A stretch of 7,920 bases of DNA, from positions 1-7,920 of the forward strand of contig CABUCT010000056.1 in the NCBI GenBank assembly GCA_902490145.1, in the 5' to 3' direction. The position numbers and the translations under genes are program-made. The notes below the pieces were generated by a model. It did no database searches. It was given only the letters and a program-made list of their open reading frames with translations, and was not told the origin of the DNA. Below are positions 6,157-7,920 of the stretch, in pieces (positions within the stretch are counted from its first letter, which is position 1; each line of letters opens with the position of its first letter). Source of the DNA: an uncultured Oscillospiraceae bacterium (GTDB lineage: Bacteria > Bacillota > Clostridia > Oscillospirales > Acutalibacteraceae).

Positions 6157-6870
6157 ATGAACCTTGATTGCAACGCTCTTTTATCGGCATGCAAACAATT
6201 TAATATTGAGATTTCTCCCGATAAAATCAAAAAATTTGAAAGATACGCCGATTTGCTTGTGGAATGGAATCAGAAAATGAATCTCACCGCTATCACCTCT
6301 CCAGAAGGTATTGCGGTGCTTCATTTTGCCGACAGTCTCACACTGCTTTCAGCTGTGGACATAAAGAAAAATGCAAAAATGCTTGACGTCGGAACGGGTG
6401 CAGGTTTTCCGGCCATTCCCGTGGCAATAATGCGTACTGATATTTCTCAGACCCTCATCGACAGCCTGAATAAACGTCTTGTCTTTCTCGACTCGGTTAT
6501 AAATGAACTCGAACTCAGCTCCAAAACCGTTCACGCTCGTGCCGAAGAAGCGGCAAGAAAACCCGAATATCGTGACAATTTTGATATTGTAACCGCAAGA
6601 GCGGTCGCTCCTTTAAACATTCTGTGTGAATACTGTCTTCCTTTTGTAAAAACCGGAGGACTGTTCGCGGCAATGAAGGGTCCGTCAGGCGAAGAAGAGC
6701 TTGAATGTTCCGAAAATGCCATAAAAAAACTTGGCTCAAAAATTGAAAGCATAAAGGAGTTCACCCTTCCGGACACAAGCCGCCGCAAAATCATTTTGAT
6801 AAGAAAAGTTTCTCAAACTCCAAAACAATTTCCCCGTCAAAGTGCCAAAATTTCCAAATCGCCGCTGTAA
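6157..6870 (+). CDS. rsmG: RsmG, 16S rRNA (guanine-527-N7)-methyltransferase
   Basis: A 237-residue cytoplasmic enzyme that methylates N7 of G527 in 16S rRNA using S-adenosylmethionine; its loss gives low-level streptomycin resistance in several bacteria. Visible marks are NQKMNLTAIT (38-47), HFADSL (56-61), the SAM motif I DVGTGAGFPAIP (77-88), TARAVAPL (146-153), and the C-terminal tail PRQSAKISKSPL typical of Firmicute members. Length is normal for the family. The ATG at 6157 follows AGGA (6143-6146), which overlaps the upstream stop codon; the gap to that gene is 12 bp, so co-transcription with the XRE cluster is likely. In many bacteria rsmG instead sits next to mnmG or the parA/parB genes; neither is here. 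The stop codon lies at the edge of the inverted-repeat element that follows. Confidence 0.96.
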   Translation: MNLDCNALLSACKQFNIEISPDKIKKFERYADLLVEWNQKMNLTAITSPEGIAVLHFADSLTLLSAVDIKKNAKMLDVGTGAGFPAIPVAIMRTDISQTLIDSLNKRLVFLDSVINELELSSKTVHARAEEAARKPEYRDNFDIVTARAVAPLNILCEYCLPFVKTGGLFAAMKGPSGEEELECSENAIKKLGSKIESIKEFTLPDTSRRKIILIRKVSQTPKQFPRQSAKISKSPL

Positions 6871-7143
6871 ACTGAGGAGAGTCGAGCACAATATGCCGGG
6901 AACTTTAAGCTGCGGCGGCTTTTTATGTTTTCACCATTTTCGGGCATCACACCGACTGACCTGTCAAACGCAAAAAACATCCACATCTTCTGCGTTTTCG
7001 GTGCATAGCAGTTTAAATAAACATATTTTTGCCCCGACAAGGCATAAAATCGACGGAATACTTGCCGTATGCCGAGACTTGAAGCGTCAGCTTCAGCGGG
7101 GACAGGGCATTTTAAACCATATCGGGTTCGACTCTCATCAGTT
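6870..7143. mobile_element. MITE-like element with imperfect terminal inverted repeats
   Basis: CTGAGGAGAGTCGAG and the nine bases after it (6872-6895) match the reverse complement of 7118-7141 at 20 of 24 positions; the match extends loosely into the flanking TAA. The enclosed ~270 bp has no convincing gene. It contains a 6-bp hairpin TGAAGC/GCTTCA around 7080-7095. No transposase is encoded, so a non-autonomous (MITE-like) or other intergenic repeat element is the best description. Target-site duplications are not clear. A second copy elsewhere in the genome would be needed to call it mobile. Confidence 0.45.
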
Positions 7144-7277
7144 AAAGCAAAGCCGACGCTTCTAAACACGCTCAAAAGGCGTGTCCTGCGGTCACTTTAA
7201 CTTATCTCTCTCGCATGGAGTCAGCCCCGCATCGCACTCTGCGTCCAAAATTTCACCGCAATCCAAGTCTTTTAGGT
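7144..7277. other. Intergenic stretch, possibly a worn repeat fragment
   Basis: No gene is seen. The first ~45 bp (TTAAAGCAAAGCCGACG...) loosely resembles part of repeat copy C (TTAAGCAAAGCTGAC at 7721-7735) in the same direction, so this may be a decayed fourth copy. The alignment is too poor to be sure. Confidence 0.3.
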
Positions 7278-7549
7278 CGGAGAATTTTCGGGTGCGGGAT
7301 TTCCGGCTGTGTGCGGCAGTCGTGCTGACGCCCGGCAACAGTTAAAACTTTAAAAGGCACAAAACGCAGTAAGTCTTTTCGGATTCTCGAGTATTTTAAC
7401 AATGCAGAGTCGAAAATCAAGCCGCGAACATCGTGTTTGTACGCGTCGGTTATAATTAACCAAAGCACACAGTGCCTGAAAGCTTCGCTATTCGAAGCTT
7501 TCAGGTTTATCCTCTTCAAAACATGTCGGTATTCCTTCGTCGTCTGCAT
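7253..7549 (-). CDS. Small ORF running through repeat copy B; doubtful
   Basis: ATG at 7549 with a strong GGAGGA site (7556-7561) 6 nt upstream opens a 98-codon frame. The first ~30 residues (MQTTKEYRHVLKRINLKASN...) lie outside the repeat, and the rest is repeat-encoded, including ALLKYSRIRKD, which also appears in the matching frame of copies A and C. The product is very basic and has no recognised domain. Part of it crosses the perfect hairpin at 7475-7505. The good ribosome site argues for translation, and the repeat content argues for chance. I do not recognise it. Confidence 0.25.
   Translation of the reverse strand: MQTTKEYRHVLKRINLKASNSEAFRHCVLWLIITDAYKHDVRGLIFDSALLKYSRIRKDLLRFVPFKVLTVAGRQHDCRTQPEIPHPKILRPKRLGLR
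7278..7458 (+). repeat. Dispersed repeat copy B (direct to copy A)
   Basis: 7311-7420 matches positions 1-108 at about 85% by eye, including the identical block GTATTTTAACAATGCA. The start, 7278-7310 (GGAGAATTTT ... GGCTGTGTG), matches copy C but lies outside the window for copy A. The end is more diverged, with ATCGTGTT and TCGGTT still recognisable. A minus-strand ORF (98 codons from the ATG at 7549 to 7253) runs through the whole copy. Confidence 0.8.
7475..7505. repeat. Perfect 13-bp-stem hairpin between repeat copies B and C
   Basis: CCTGAAAGCTTCG (7475-7487) and CGAAGCTTTCAGG (7493-7505) form a perfect 13-bp stem with the 5-nt loop CTATT. On the plus strand TTTATCCTC follows, which is a poor terminator tail; on the minus strand no T-run follows. 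It lies close to the midpoint of the inverted pair of repeats B and C. Confidence 0.7.
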
Positions 7550-7599
7550 CAAAAATCCTCCGAAAATCATCTGCTATCAGGTGTGAAACTGTTTTGACC

Positions 7600-7905
7600 A
7601 TGCAAATTTTTGTTCAGATCATGAAAAGACCTCAAACATATCGTTGCACGATCAAGGATTCTGAAGGAGTCTGGCAAAAATCCGATCATCAAAACCACTA
7701 TGGGCTCGAATTTCAGATGCTTAAGCAAAGCTGACAAATTCGAACGCGATTTTAAAGGACGGATTTCCGCCTTTGCTTTGTTAAAATACTCGAGAATGCG
7801 AAAGGATCAACTGAGTTTTGTGCCGCTTAAAGTTTTGCCGTTGCCGTGCGTCAGCCCGACTGCTACACACAGCCAAAAATCTGCCTCTTTAAAATTCTTC
7901 AAACT
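7600..7905 (-). repeat. Dispersed repeat copy C (inverted relative to A and B)
   Basis: The reverse complement of 7718-7868 matches positions 1-152 with about 90% identity by eye. Similarity to A continues with gaps toward 7600, and similarity to B continues to about 7905. With B it forms an inverted pair whose cores are about 260 bp apart. An ORF-like frame on the plus strand (7700-7912) is the repeat itself read in the same sense as the minus-strand frames of A and B, and was not accepted as a gene. Confidence 0.8.
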
Positions 7906-7920
7906 AAAATGAGAGGAATT

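Noticed and set aside
6895..6925. GCCG...CGGC followed by TTTTTA after rsmG, as a terminator.
   Set aside because: The stem is only 4 bp with a 14-nt loop; too weak to call, although rsmG needs a terminator somewhere.
7111..7142. GGGTTCGACTCTC resembling the T-arm of a tRNA.
   Set aside because: The T-stem does not pair and no acceptor, D or anticodon arm can be built around it. The bases are instead explained by the terminal inverted repeat of the 6870-7143 element.
6837..7175. Overlapping ORFs of about 110 codons on both strands after rsmG.
   Set aside because: They cover the inverted-repeat element and overlap the rsmG 3' end, lack ribosome sites and resemble no family I know.
7700..7912. 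70-codon plus-strand ORF at the window end.
   Set aside because: It lies within repeat copy C, has no ribosome site, and shows no bias toward synonymous change compared with copy A.
1..7920. CRISPR array, phage genes or a defence system.
   Set aside because: No short regularly spaced repeats and no nuclease, helicase, toxin or phage structural genes are visible.

Overview
The window looks like a piece of a low-to-moderate GC chromosome from a strict anaerobe of the Clostridia (an Oscillospiraceae/Ruminococcaceae-like gut lineage is my guess). The reasons are clear AGGAGG-type ribosome sites, sigma-A style promoters, an oxygen-scavenging flavodiiron protein with rubredoxin, a clostridial-style membrane XRE regulator, and ordinary housekeeping rsmG. 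Taxonomy is inferred from gene style only.

Layout. 1-235: first copy (A) of a dispersed repeat. 236-760: a gene-poor, AT-rich stretch with a 19-bp tandem duplication and, at its end, a promoter and ribosome site for the next gene. 780-1409 (+): maltose/galactoside-type O-acetyltransferase. 1410-1809: a hairpin that overlaps a near-perfect extended -10 promoter, a 48-codon ORF of unknown nature, and a terminator serving the opposite strand. 1810-3600 (-): four-domain flavodiiron protein (beta-lactamase-like diiron, flavodoxin, flavin reductase, rubredoxin). 3804-4412 (-): multi-pass membrane protein with PAP2-like motif remnants and its own terminator. 4413-4741: a structured intergenic region between divergent units. 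4742-6870 (+): a tight three-gene cluster of membrane-anchored XRE regulator, signal-peptide/one-TM surface protein, and RsmG. 6870-7143: a ~274-bp element with imperfect terminal inverted repeats, beginning at the rsmG stop codon. 7278-7458 and 7600-7905: repeat copies B (direct to A) and C (inverted), with a perfect 13-bp-stem hairpin between them.

How the genes fit together. The flavodiiron protein carries everything needed to pass NAD(P)H electrons to O2 or NO on one chain and is a stand-alone detoxification enzyme. The XRE/surface-protein pair overlaps by 4 bp and has the shape of a membrane sensor-regulator pair of unknown signal; rsmG follows 12 bp later and is probably co-transcribed. 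The acetyltransferase is an isolated single-gene unit.

No CRISPR array, rRNA, tRNA or complete transposase gene is visible. The least explained features are the repeat families (A/B/C and the 6870-7143 element), the two competing starts of the XRE gene (one predicting a leaderless mRNA), and the + strand terminator hairpin at 4522-4562 that has no gene upstream of it.
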